This document shows, piece after piece, positions 37,311 through 45,823 of a DNA stretch of 64,000 bases. The position numbers and the translations under genes are program-made. The stretch lies in the NCBI GenBank assembly GCA_021775315.1, contig JAJFIC010000007.1, forward strand, positions 30,008-94,007, given 5' to 3'. The notes under the pieces were generated by a model. It had not been told where the DNA came from and did not search any database. It saw only the letters and a program-made list of their open reading frames with translations. The DNA is from Paracoccaceae bacterium (GTDB lineage Bacteria > Pseudomonadota > Alphaproteobacteria > Rhodobacterales > Rhodobacteraceae). Numbering within the stretch: position 1 is the stretch's first letter; each line of letters starts with the position of its first letter.

Positions 37311-40300
37311 TCTGCTGCCTCCACTTTTGCTGGTTTGTCGAGCCAGTCAATTTTCGTCATTTTGCGCACGATCACGAATTCGTCCCGGTTTGATCCAACG
37401 GTTCCGTAATAGTTGAAACCGTAAGATTGTTGGGCATAAGCGCCTATCATGTGGGTTGGTTTCAAAGTTGTCCGCGTGACCGAGTTGTGAATACCACCGC
37501 GAAGACCGGTTTGTTCAGACCCCGGCGTGTTCACGATCTTTTCCTGTGCGTGGTACATGTAAAGTGTACCTTCCTTCATCCGCTGCGAAACAACCGCACG
37601 GGCCGTCAGGGCGCCGTTCACGTTGTAAGCTTCGACCCAGTCGTTATCGACGATACCGGCCTTTTTCGCGTCAACTTCGGACAGCCAGACACAAGGCCCG
37701 CCGCGGTTCAGTGTCAGCATCAGCAGGTTGTCAGAATAGGTCGAATGGATGCCCCATTTCTGGTGTGGCGTGATAAAGTTCAGCACCAAATGCGGCTCGT
37801 TATTCTTGGCACTTGCGTTGACATCCGTTGTGATCGTTTTCAGATCGACCGGAGGCCGCCATGTGCAGAACCCTTCGCCAAATGCGCGCATCCACAAATG
37901 ATCCTGATAAAGCTGCTGTCGGCCCGTCAGGGTCCGCCATGGGATCAGCTCATGCACGTTGGTGTAGCCTGCGTTATAGCAGACATGTTCACTTTCGATG
38001 CCCGACCATGTCGGCGAAGAAATGATCTTGCGCGGTTGCGCTGCCACATCCCGAAAGCGGATTTTTTCGTCCTCTTTCGGCCGTGCCAGATGGGTGTGGT
38101 CTATGCCAGTGTTTTCACCCAGTGCTTCCCATGCCTTCACGGCCACTTCGCCGTTGGTTTCCGGGGCCAGCATCAGGATCATTTCACAGGCATCAATCGC
38201 GGTGTCGAGTTTCGCCATGCCTTTGCTGACACCCTCATCGGTGACAACGCCGTTCAAATCCTTCATATGCTGGATTTCAACCTTGGTGTCCCAGGTAATA
38301 CCTTTGCCGCCGTTACCGACTTTTTCCATCAATGGGCCGATGGCAGAAAAGCGTTTGTAAAGGTTGGGGTAGTCCCGCACGACCGGCACGAAATTGGGCG
38401 CAGTTTTGCCGGGGATCAGTTCGCATTCACCTTTCTTCCAGTCCTTGACCTGATCCTGCGCAATTTCCGCAGGTGTGTCATGCAAGATTGGCAGGGAAAC
38501 GATATCGGTTTCCTCGCCCAGATAACCCGGCACCACTTCGCTGAATTTCTTGGCGATGGATTTGAAGATTTCCCAATCTGACCGGCTTTCATAGGCCGGA
38601 TCGACTGCCGCTTGCAGCGGATGGATGAACGGGTGCATGTCCGATGTGTTCAGGTCGTCTTTCTCATACCAGCTTGCGGTTGGCAAAACGATATCGGAAT
38701 AAACCGCCGTTGTGGACATCCTGAAATCAATCGTCACCAGCAGGTCGAGTTTGCCTTTCGGCGCATCCTCGTGCCATTTGGCCTCGATCGGTTTCACGCC
38801 GCCTTCTTCGCCCAGATCTTTGCCCAGAACACCGTGATCGGTGCCTAGCAGGTGCTTGAGGAAATATTCATGCCCCTTGCCGCTGGAACCCAGCAGGTTT
38901 GAACGCCAGACGAACAGGTTGCGCGGCCAGTTTTCAACCGCATCCGGGTCTTCACAGGACATTTCCAGTTTGCCGGATGTCAGTTGCTGGGCCACATATG
39001 GCGCAATGTCCATTTTGGCCTTCTTGGCGGCCTTGGCGACCTCAAGCGGATTGGTTTTCAGCGCTGGCGCCGATGGCAACCAGCCCATCCGTTCAGCCCG
39101 GATGTTATAGTCAATCAGGCTTGCGTCTTTCCAATCACCTTCCGGTGCCGTTGGCGACAGGATTTCGCCCGATTTCAGCGTCTCATAGCGCCACTGGTCT
39201 GTATGCGCGTACCAAGCGGAGGTAGAGTTCATGTGCCGCGGAGGCCGCGCCCAGTCAAGCGCGAAGGCCAAGGGCTGCCAACCGGTTTGTGGTCGCAGTT
39301 TTTCCTGCCCCACGTAGTGGCTCCAACCACCGCCGGATTGGCCGACACAGCCACACATCACCAGCATGTTGATGATACCGCGATAGTTCATGTCCATGTG
39401 GTACCAGTGGTTCAAACCGGCCCCCAGAATGACCATCGACTTGCCTTTGGTCTTTTCTGCATTGGATGCGAATTCGCGGGCTACCGTGATGATCTGATCG
39501 CGCGGCACGCCGGTGATTTTCTCGCCCCATGCTGGGGTGAAAGGCATATCGTCGTCGTAGTTTTTCGACACATATTCGCCGCCCAGACCACGATCCAGAC
39601 CGTAGTTTGCGCAAAACAGGTCAAACACCGTGGCCACCATGGCCTCGCCGTCTGCCAGCTTCATTTTCCGAACGGGAATGTTGCGGGTCAATACCTCGGG
39701 ATGGTCGCATTTGGTGAAGTTTTCAGTTGCCTCGCCGCCGAAATACGGGAAATCAACGCCGACGATATCGTCGTGGTTTTCTTCCAGTATCAGTGACAAG
39801 CGCAGCTCTGCTTCCTTACCGGCGGCCTTTTCTTCAAGGTTCCATTTGCCGTGCTGACCCCAGCGAAAACCGACCGAGCCGTTTGGCGCAACGGGATTGC
39901 CGCTTTCACGGTCAAGCGCGATGGTTTTCCATTCGGGATTGTTTTCTTCGCCCATCTTGTCGTCGAAATCACCGGCCCTTAGCAAGCGGCCCGGTACGAA
40001 TTTACCGTCCTTGGCATCCAGTCGGACAAGCATCGGCATGTCAGAATATTTGCGGGCATAGTCCTCGAAATATTCAGCCTGACGGTCCAGATGGAATTCC
40101 CGCAGGATGACATGACCCATGGACATTGCCAGTGCAGCATCTGTGCCCTGTTTCGGGGCAAGCCAGATGTCGCCAAACTTGGCGGCTTCGGAATAATCCG
40201 GGCTGATCACGGCTGATTTTGCACCGCGATAGCGCGCTTCGGTATAGAAATGCGCGTCCGGTGTACGGGTTTGTGGCACGTTGCTGCCCCAAAGCAGCAG

Positions 40301-41047
40301 GAAGCCTGAATTGTACCAATCAGCTGATTCCGGCACATCTGTTTGTTCACCCCATGTCATGGGCGAGGCAGGTGGCAAATCGCAATACCAGTCGTAGAAA
40401 CTCATGCACGTGCCGCCAAGCAGGCTCAGGTATCGCGAACCGGCCGCATAGCTGACCATTGACATCGCCGGGATCGGAGAGAACCCAAAGACGCGGTCGG
40501 GGCCGTATGTTTTGGCGGTATAGGCGTTGGCAGCCGCAATGATTTCTGTGGCTTCTTCCCAATCGGCGCGAACAAAGCCGCCTTTGCCGCGGGTTTTCAC
40601 ATAATCCGCCCTGAGGATCGGATCGTTTTGCAGTTTGGTCCAAGCTTCAATCGGGGAAAGCTCGGCCCGCATGCGGCGGTAGCTTTTCAAAAGGCGCGAC
40701 CGGATCAACGGGGTTTTCACCCGGTTGGCAGAATAAAGGTACCAGCTATAGGACGCGCCACGGGCACAGCCGCGTGGTTCGTGGTTCGGCATTCCGGCGC
40801 GTGTGCGCGGATAATCGGTCTGCTGTGTTTCCCAGGTTACGATGCCCGATTTTACGTAAATCTTCCAGCTACAAGACCCGGTGCAGTTCACACCATGGGT
40901 CGAGCGGACGATTTTGTCATGCCGCCAACGGTTACGATACACGTCTTCCCAGTCGCGATTTTCGGTCGTGGTTTGGCCGTGGCCGTCCGCGAAAGTCCCA
41001 ACACGATTGCTTTTCAGGAAATTCAGGCGATCCAGTAAATGGCTCAT
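37307..41047 (-). CDS. narG: Respiratory nitrate reductase alpha (catalytic) subunit
   Basis: NarG reduces nitrate to nitrite at a Mo-bis-MGD centre on the cytoplasmic side. The 1246-residue product has the FS0 ligands His51, Cys55, Cys59 and Cys94, one residue off E. coli numbering, and the Mo-ligand segment CMSFYDWYCDLPPASP with Asp223. Length matches the family and the frame is intact. Long plus-strand reading frames inside it are shadows. It is preceded by a 62-bp gap containing a strong hairpin. Confidence 0.98.
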   Translation of the reverse strand: MSHLLDRLNFLKSNRVGTFADGHGQTTTENRDWEDVYRNRWRHDKIVRSTHGVNCTGSCSWKIYVKSGIVTWETQQTDYPRTRAGMPNHEPRGCARGASYSWYLYSANRVKTPLIRSRLLKSYRRMRAELSPIEAWTKLQNDPILRADYVKTRGKGGFVRADWEEATEIIAAANAYTAKTYGPDRVFGFSPIPAMSMVSYAAGSRYLSLLGGTCMSFYDWYCDLPPASPMTWGEQTDVPESADWYNSGFLLLWGSNVPQTRTPDAHFYTEARYRGAKSAVISPDYSEAAKFGDIWLAPKQGTDAALAMSMGHVILREFHLDRQAEYFEDYARKYSDMPMLVRLDAKDGKFVPGRLLRAGDFDDKMGEENNPEWKTIALDRESGNPVAPNGSVGFRWGQHGKWNLEEKAAGKEAELRLSLILEENHDDIVGVDFPYFGGEATENFTKCDHPEVLTRNIPVRKMKLADGEAMVATVFDLFCANYGLDRGLGGEYVSKNYDDDMPFTPAWGEKITGVPRDQIITVAREFASNAEKTKGKSMVILGAGLNHWYHMDMNYRGIINMLVMCGCVGQSGGGWSHYVGQEKLRPQTGWQPLAFALDWARPPRHMNSTSAWYAHTDQWRYETLKSGEILSPTAPEGDWKDASLIDYNIRAERMGWLPSAPALKTNPLEVAKAAKKAKMDIAPYVAQQLTSGKLEMSCEDPDAVENWPRNLFVWRSNLLGSSGKGHEYFLKHLLGTDHGVLGKDLGEEGGVKPIEAKWHEDAPKGKLDLLVTIDFRMSTTAVYSDIVLPTASWYEKDDLNTSDMHPFIHPLQAAVDPAYESRSDWEIFKSIAKKFSEVVPGYLGEETDIVSLPILHDTPAEIAQDQVKDWKKGECELIPGKTAPNFVPVVRDYPNLYKRFSAIGPLMEKVGNGGKGITWDTKVEIQHMKDLNGVVTDEGVSKGMAKLDTAIDACEMILMLAPETNGEVAVKAWEALGENTGIDHTHLARPKEDEKIRFRDVAAQPRKIISSPTWSGIESEHVCYNAGYTNVHELIPWRTLTGRQQLYQDHLWMRAFGEGFCTWRPPVDLKTITTDVNASAKNNEPHLVLNFITPHQKWGIHSTYSDNLLMLTLNRGGPCVWLSEVDAKKAGIVDNDWVEAYNVNGALTARAVVSQRMKEGTLYMYHAQEKIVNTPGSEQTGLRGGIHNSVTRTTLKPTHMIGAYAQQSYGFNYYGTVGSNRDEFVIVRKMTKIDWLDKPAKVEAAE

Positions 41048-41070
41048 TTTTTTCTCTCCGAATTAGGGTG

Positions 41071-41098
41071 TGCGCCAGCACCCGTTGATGCTGGCGCA
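41071..41098 (-). other. Intercistronic hairpin between narK2 and narG
   Basis: A perfect 10-bp stem TGCGCCAGCA/TGCTGGCGCA with an 8-nt loop fills much of the 62-bp narK2-narG gap. No T-tract follows it in the minus-strand direction, so it is unlikely to terminate the transcript. It could protect or process the mRNA and set different narK and narG levels. Confidence 0.7.
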
Positions 41099-41109
41099 AT
41101 TTGTCAGGC

Positions 41110-42726
41110 TTATGGGTTCTTCACGTATGCGTTTGGACGCATGTAGAACCACCAGTTGATGACGATGCAGACTGCATAGAAGATGGCAAAGCCATATAGC
41201 GCGTATTGCGGTGTACCCGCACCCATCTGCTCGCCAAACACTTTCGGGATGATGAAAGCGCCATAAGCGGCAACAGCGGATGTCCAACCCAGAACCGGGC
41301 CGGTCTGTTCCTTGTCAAACACAATCGCGATTGTGCGGAAGGTCGAGCCATTGCCAAGGCCGGTTGCAGCAAACAGGATCAGGAACAGACCCAGAAATGG
41401 GTAGAAGAACTGTTCAGGGTTTGCCGAGGAATAGGCCTGTTGAATAAAGTAAGCCACACCAAGGGCTGACAAGACCATGATCACAGAAATCCACTGTGTC
41501 ACCCGTGCGCCGCCAAGTTTATCGGCCAACATACCGCCAACAGGTCGGATCAACGCGCCAATGAATGGTCCCATCCATGCCCACATCAGGGCAGACGGAC
41601 CAGCAAGGTTGACCGTATCGTGGTTCATCGCACCGTCGACCATCAGATGCTGATAGCCAAACACCACTTTGATGGTCAGCGGCAGAGCAGCCGAATACCC
41701 AATGAACGAGCCAAAGGTCATGATGTAGATAATGGTCATCGCCCATGTGTGCTTGTTCTTGAAGATCTGGTACTGACGGGTCAGGTTCTGACCAACAGCG
41801 CCCGGGATCATTTTCAAAAGCACCACGGTCAGTACGATAACAATCGGCAGAACCAACCATTTCGACAGTTTGATACCCGAGGTCGCCCAGCCACCGTCAA
41901 CAGATGGCAACAACAGCCAAAGGCCAAAGGCCGCAGTGGCCAAGCCGATCAGCAACATGCCGGTCATAATGCCAAACGCGCCAAGCGGATTTGGGATGTC
42001 AGGCGAAACATGTTCATCACGGATGTTGTTCATACCCAGCCAGCCAAGCACGGCCAGCGGGATCAACAGCACCAGCCACACAAAGCCAGCGTTGTGGATA
42101 TATGTCGGCGTTCCGGCAGCAATTTTACCAACCAATGTGCCTGAAGTTTGCTCCAGAATCATCGCTTCGCCACCAAAGATGCCGAATGTCATCACCAGCG
42201 GGATAACGATCTGCATGGTGGTCACACCAAAGTTGCCAAGACCAGCATTCATGCCCAGCGCATAACCAAGAATTTTCTTGGGATAGAAAAAGCTGATATT
42301 GGACATGGAAGAGGCAAAGTTACCGCCACCGATACCAGAAAGCAGAGCCAGAAGCTGGAAAACCCAAAGCGGCGTATCTTTGTTTTGCAAGGCAATACCT
42401 GCCCCGATAGCCGGGATCATCAGCAAGGCCGTGGTGAAGAAAATCGTGTTTCGACCCCCGGCGATACGGATAAAGAACGTTGATGGAATACGCAAAGTTG
42501 CACCGGTCAGACCGGCGATCGCACCCAGTGTAAACAATTGTGATTTTTCAAAGTCAAAACCAAGGTTCAGCATCTGGACGGTGATAATGCCCCAATAAAG
42601 CCAGACGGCAAAGCCGCTAAGCAGGCTGGGGATCGAAATCCACAGGTTTCGTGTGGCTATGGACTTGCCGGTTGAGGCCCAAAAGCTCTCGTCCTCGACA
42701 TTCCAGTTTCTTAGATCTTGTCCCAA
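41110..42726 (-). CDS. narK2: Nitrate/nitrite transporter, NarK2 type
   Basis: A 538-residue MFS protein of the nitrate-nitrite porter family with about 12 transmembrane segments. The nitrate signature GIGGGNFASSMSNISFFYPK is visible near residues 140-160. The NarK2-like group is thought to exchange nitrate for nitrite. The start is TTG at 42726 after GGAGAGAACC; no ATG fits. In Paracoccus, NarK is one protein made of NarK1 and NarK2 halves; here the C-terminal half is a separate gene in the same order. Confidence 0.9.
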   Translation of the reverse strand: MGQDLRNWNVEDESFWASTGKSIATRNLWISIPSLLSGFAVWLYWGIITVQMLNLGFDFEKSQLFTLGAIAGLTGATLRIPSTFFIRIAGGRNTIFFTTALLMIPAIGAGIALQNKDTPLWVFQLLALLSGIGGGNFASSMSNISFFYPKKILGYALGMNAGLGNFGVTTMQIVIPLVMTFGIFGGEAMILEQTSGTLVGKIAAGTPTYIHNAGFVWLVLLIPLAVLGWLGMNNIRDEHVSPDIPNPLGAFGIMTGMLLIGLATAAFGLWLLLPSVDGGWATSGIKLSKWLVLPIVIVLTVVLLKMIPGAVGQNLTRQYQIFKNKHTWAMTIIYIMTFGSFIGYSAALPLTIKVVFGYQHLMVDGAMNHDTVNLAGPSALMWAWMGPFIGALIRPVGGMLADKLGGARVTQWISVIMVLSALGVAYFIQQAYSSANPEQFFYPFLGLFLILFAATGLGNGSTFRTIAIVFDKEQTGPVLGWTSAVAAYGAFIIPKVFGEQMGAGTPQYALYGFAIFYAVCIVINWWFYMRPNAYVKNP

Positions 42727-42751
42727 AGGTTCTCTCCTTTTCTGGGGGTAT

Positions 42752-42774
42752 GGCGGGCCATCATGCAGCCCGCC
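42752..42774 (-). other. Intercistronic hairpin between narK1 and narK2
   Basis: The 7-bp stem GGCGGGC/GCCCGCC with a 9-nt loop lies in the 56-bp gap between narK1 and narK2, just upstream of the narK2 ribosome site. No T-tract follows. It is similar in placement to the narK2-narG hairpin. Confidence 0.6.
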
Positions 42775-42782
42775 GAATTATG

Positions 42783-44246
42783 TTAGGAACCATTTCCGTG
42801 CTTGCGGTTGTATTCATCAACAACCTGAACTGATGCGGTCAGTGCTGCGTTCGCACGGTCTGCGCGCAATTGCAGAGCTTCGAGGTTTGCAGCCTCGTAA
42901 GCGGCCTTTTCTTCTTCTTCCTTTTCAGGTGAGAAACGCAGAAAGAAGGTCAGGAAGGATGCACAGGCCACAACGACACCGATAATGAAGAACACGTCGT
43001 TCCACTCCATCGCGCCTTTGAACAGAAAGCCTGCAGCCACAGCCCCGGCGTTCCCGCCAGCACCAACCACACCGGAAACTGCGCCCAGTGCTTTCTTGTT
43101 GATGAACGGCACTACTGAATATGTTGCACCCTCAGACATTTGCGTGAACAGCGAGAAGACGATCAGCATCGGGATAGCCAGGAACAAGACGTTCATCTGG
43201 CTGAAGATCATCAGCGCGATGCCTTCGCCCAAAAGCACGATCCAGAGCCAGAAAGTTCGACCCCTGAGGCCCCAAAGTGCTGCAAAGTTGTCGCCAAAGA
43301 TGCCGCCCAGCGTTCTGGCGAAGATATTCATCAACCCGAACGATGCTGCGATCAGACCGGCGGTAACCAGTGTGATGCCATCAAAGTAGTCAAAGAAGTA
43401 TAGCGCGGCCACGTTGTTGACGGTTAGTTCGATGCCAAAACAGGCGCCATAGATCAGAAACAGGATCCAGACCCGATAGTCCGCCATCGCGGCGAAATAG
43501 GCCCCGGTGACGTTCTTTTTGGGCAGCATCCGCCCCTGTGCCCGCAATTCTTTGTAGTTACCGTCCGGCGCATCCTGCGTCAGGAAGTAATAAGCGATAC
43601 CGGTAAGAAAGATCACGATCCCAACAACAACCATCGAAGCGCGCCAGGCAATCGCTTTGAATTCCGCGGGTGCGGTATCAATATCAGTAACCTCGACACC
43701 GCTTACAGAGGCAAAGAGAATGACCATGGCCGAAAACACCAGAGGCATAACAAACTGTGTGACACCGCCACCCAGGTTACCCCAGCCAGCGCTGGTTGCG
43801 TTGGCGGTACCAACCACGTTCGGTGCGAACATGACCGACGTGTGATACTGCGTAATCACGAACGACGCACCGATGACACCAATCATCAAGCGGAAGATCA
43901 GAAATGTTGTGAAGCTGTCGGAAAGCCCGATCAGTGCCACGGGGAACGCCCCGAGCATCAGCAGGTACGTATAGGACAGCCTTGGCCCGATCCGGTCACA
44001 CAGCCAGCCGATGAAAAATCGCGCCAGAATCGTTACAGCGACCGATGCAATGATTGTCCAGCCAACCTGCGACTTGGTGAAACCCATTTCCTCTCGCACG
44101 ATGATCATCAAGGGTGCGATGCCAAACCAGGCAAAGAAGCACGAGAAGAACGCAAACCACGTCATGTGGAATGTCCGGATTTGTACCATTCTGACGTTGA
44201 AGAAATTGCGCCAAAGGCTGGTCGCCTTGTTTTCGAGTTCTACCAT
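42783..44246 (-). CDS. narK1: Nitrate transporter, NarK1 type
   Basis: A 487-residue MFS protein with about 12 transmembrane segments and the NNP-family signature SAGWGNLGGGVTQFVMPL (about 155-175). The NarK1 group is considered a proton/nitrate symporter that starts nitrate uptake. The C-terminus is a Glu/Ala-rich cytoplasmic tail (KEEEEKAAYEAANLEAL). The start at 44246 follows GGAGGGG; the frame continues upstream through the promoter region but that part is not protein-like. It is the first gene of the nar operon. Confidence 0.9.
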   Translation of the reverse strand: MVELENKATSLWRNFFNVRMVQIRTFHMTWFAFFSCFFAWFGIAPLMIIVREEMGFTKSQVGWTIIASVAVTILARFFIGWLCDRIGPRLSYTYLLMLGAFPVALIGLSDSFTTFLIFRLMIGVIGASFVITQYHTSVMFAPNVVGTANATSAGWGNLGGGVTQFVMPLVFSAMVILFASVSGVEVTDIDTAPAEFKAIAWRASMVVVGIVIFLTGIAYYFLTQDAPDGNYKELRAQGRMLPKKNVTGAYFAAMADYRVWILFLIYGACFGIELTVNNVAALYFFDYFDGITLVTAGLIAASFGLMNIFARTLGGIFGDNFAALWGLRGRTFWLWIVLLGEGIALMIFSQMNVLFLAIPMLIVFSLFTQMSEGATYSVVPFINKKALGAVSGVVGAGGNAGAVAAGFLFKGAMEWNDVFFIIGVVVACASFLTFFLRFSPEKEEEEKAAYEAANLEALQLRADRANAALTASVQVVDEYNRKHGNGS

Positions 44247-44327
44247 TGTCCCCTCCAGGCTTGGTTTTGCCACCAAAGGGTGACGCGGTTTTTCCGGGTA
44301 TAAGCCATCAAAGCCCGCGCAATATTC

Positions 44328-44341
44328 TTGATGCAGATCAA
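44328..44341. promoter_or_regulatory. FNR-type box upstream of narK1
   Basis: TTGATGCAGATCAA is a perfect TTGAT-N4-ATCAA palindrome, the consensus for FNR-family regulators. Its centre is about 88 bp upstream of the narK1 start. If it acts from -41.5, transcription would begin near 44293 and leave a leader of about 47 nt, a normal arrangement for an oxygen- or nitrate-controlled nar promoter. Confidence 0.85.
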
Positions 44342-44464
44342 GAAACGATGAAAAACCCTTAAAAATAAACGCTCTGTAAATATGTGTCATGCGGCAGTAA
44401 AGTCGTGGTCAAAGCAGGGCGTTACATATATCTTGTGGCTCAACGATATTTCGATGCGAGCCGC

Positions 44465-44478
44465 TTGATAAAAATCAA
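44465..44478. promoter_or_regulatory. Second FNR-type box, upstream of narR
   Basis: TTGATAAAAATCAA also fits TTGAT-N4-ATCAA perfectly. It lies 22 bp before the preferred narR start codon at 44501 and about 137 bp from the first box. That is too close to the start for a class II activator site of narR unless the leader is absent, so it may be an autorepression site or a distant site for the narK1 promoter. Confidence 0.75.
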
Positions 44479-44500
44479 TCGGCCATCACTGGGGGAAGAT

Positions 44501-45190
44501 GTGGCGCCAAAACACCTAGAAGAGATTCGCGCCAATCCATTGTTTGCGGCAACCAATGACGAATCCTTTGCAACATTGGTGCGCGGTGCCTATGTCCAGA
44601 ACTTCCCCCCGCACACCGAATTGATCACCGAGGGCGAGCCTGCGGACTTTCTACATATTGTTTCGACCGGTTGTGTCGAGCTGTTCAGCAATTGGCGCGA
44701 CCGTGAAACCAGCATGACCTTTCTGGGCGAGAACGCGACCTTCATTCTGGCGGCAACCATTAAGGATCGCCCCTATCTGATGTCGGCCCGAACCCTTAAC
44801 AAATCACGGGTCATTATGGTTCCTTCCCAAGACATCCGCACGGTATTTGAACGGGATTCAGATTTCGCCAAGTCGATCGTGTTTGAACTGGCTTCGTGCT
44901 ATCGCGCTTCGGTAAAATCGACCAAGAACATCAAACTCAGAACTTCGCTGGAACGTCTGGCGAATTATATTTTGCAGTTGCGTCGCGATCAGGAAACCAA
45001 CGATCAGGTTGTGCTGGAGCTTGAAAAAAGAAAAATCGCCTCCTTTTTAGGAATGACACCTGAAAACCTGTCGCGCGCATTCGCAAGCCTGAAAAATCAC
45101 GGGGTTGAGGTCGATGGTCAAACAGTCATCATTAAAGACGTCGTTGCCCTGACAGCTTTTGCCAAGCCCGCGCTTTTGATCGACGGCTGA
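44501..45190 (+). CDS. narR: Crp/Fnr-family regulator NarR
   Basis: A 229-residue regulator: cyclic-nucleotide-binding-like sensor fold (about 20-130), dimer helix, and a winged HTH LEKRKIASFLGMTPENLSRA near residues 173-192. It lacks the N-terminal cysteine cluster of true FNR, as in Paracoccus NarR, which lies divergent from narK and is needed for nitrate/nitrite-dependent expression of narKGHJI. The frame opens from GTG 44384, but GTG 44501 has GGGGGAAG upstream, gives family length and leaves the FNR box outside the gene, so I prefer it. Confidence 0.85.
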   Translation: MAPKHLEEIRANPLFAATNDESFATLVRGAYVQNFPPHTELITEGEPADFLHIVSTGCVELFSNWRDRETSMTFLGENATFILAATIKDRPYLMSARTLNKSRVIMVPSQDIRTVFERDSDFAKSIVFELASCYRASVKSTKNIKLRTSLERLANYILQLRRDQETNDQVVLELEKRKIASFLGMTPENLSRAFASLKNHGVEVDGQTVIIKDVVALTAFAKPALLIDG

Positions 45191-45285
45191 CGCAAGGACC
45201 CTGCGACATAGTTTCGGGTTTTGCCGGTTCGTTGTGTATGCAACGATCTGCATCTACAAAGGTATCCCGATAAAAGGCGCCACAA

Positions 45286-45651
45286 ATGCGGACCCGACCA
45301 GACGTTGTAACCCGGTTGAACCTGAAACTAAGCTCAGTCGATCTTGACGAGGGCGGCTATCTGACCGACCCGGCCAACTGGTCCCCGGAATTTGCCGAAC
45401 ACATCGCGGCCCAAGAAGGTATCAGCTTGCGTGACGAACATTGGGACGTCATCAGGTTCATGCGGGTCTATCTGGACGAGCATGGAATAGCAGCCGACGC
45501 GCGTTTTGTGCTCAAATACCTTGCAGCCCAGCATAACACCGACAAAATCGGGGCTAATCAGGCCCTGTTTGACCTCTTTCCTTATGGATACGTCAAGCAA
45601 GCCTGCAAGATGGCCGGCATGAAACAGCCACGCGCCTGGAGCACCGGTTAA
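45286..45651 (+). CDS. DsrC/TusE-like sulfur-relay protein, nar-linked
   Basis: A 121-residue protein of the DsrC/TusE fold: GYLTDPANWSPEFAEHIAAQ, LRDEHWDVIRFMRVYLDEHG and LFPYGYVKQACKMAGMKQP. TusE and DsrC carry persulfide or trisulfide on C-terminal cysteines. Here only Cys107 (the CysB position) is present; the penultimate-type CysA position is Trp118 and the protein ends RAWSTG. This excludes normal TusE chemistry. It follows narR by 95 bp with its own ribosome site AAAAGGCG, and may be co-regulated with nitrate respiration. Confidence 0.82.
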   Translation: MRTRPDVVTRLNLKLSSVDLDEGGYLTDPANWSPEFAEHIAAQEGISLRDEHWDVIRFMRVYLDEHGIAADARFVLKYLAAQHNTDKIGANQALFDLFPYGYVKQACKMAGMKQPRAWSTG

Positions 45652-45823
45652 GCCCGAATCGCCTGAAATCCTGCGTGTTTCCTGTTTCGAAACAATGCTG
45701 ACCTACGGTGCGGATTGACGCCCGCGAACAGGCGGATATTGGCGAAACTACGCCGATAACCCAATGAAATCAGACAGTTTTGTGACTTTTGTTTGACACA
45801 ACACGCGCTGGTCATTTACCTGA

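Noticed and set aside
37427..40110. Long plus-strand frames inside narG (up to 384 residues)
   Set aside because: They are antisense to an intact, strongly conserved gene, lack ribosome sites and show no family motifs.
42783..44390. 535-residue form of NarK1
   Set aside because: The extra 48 codons run through the promoter region and an FNR box; GGAGGGG marks the start at 44246.
44384..44500. Upstream part of the narR reading frame
   Set aside because: It would place a perfect FNR box inside the gene and give an N-terminus not seen in the family; a better ribosome site lies before 44501.
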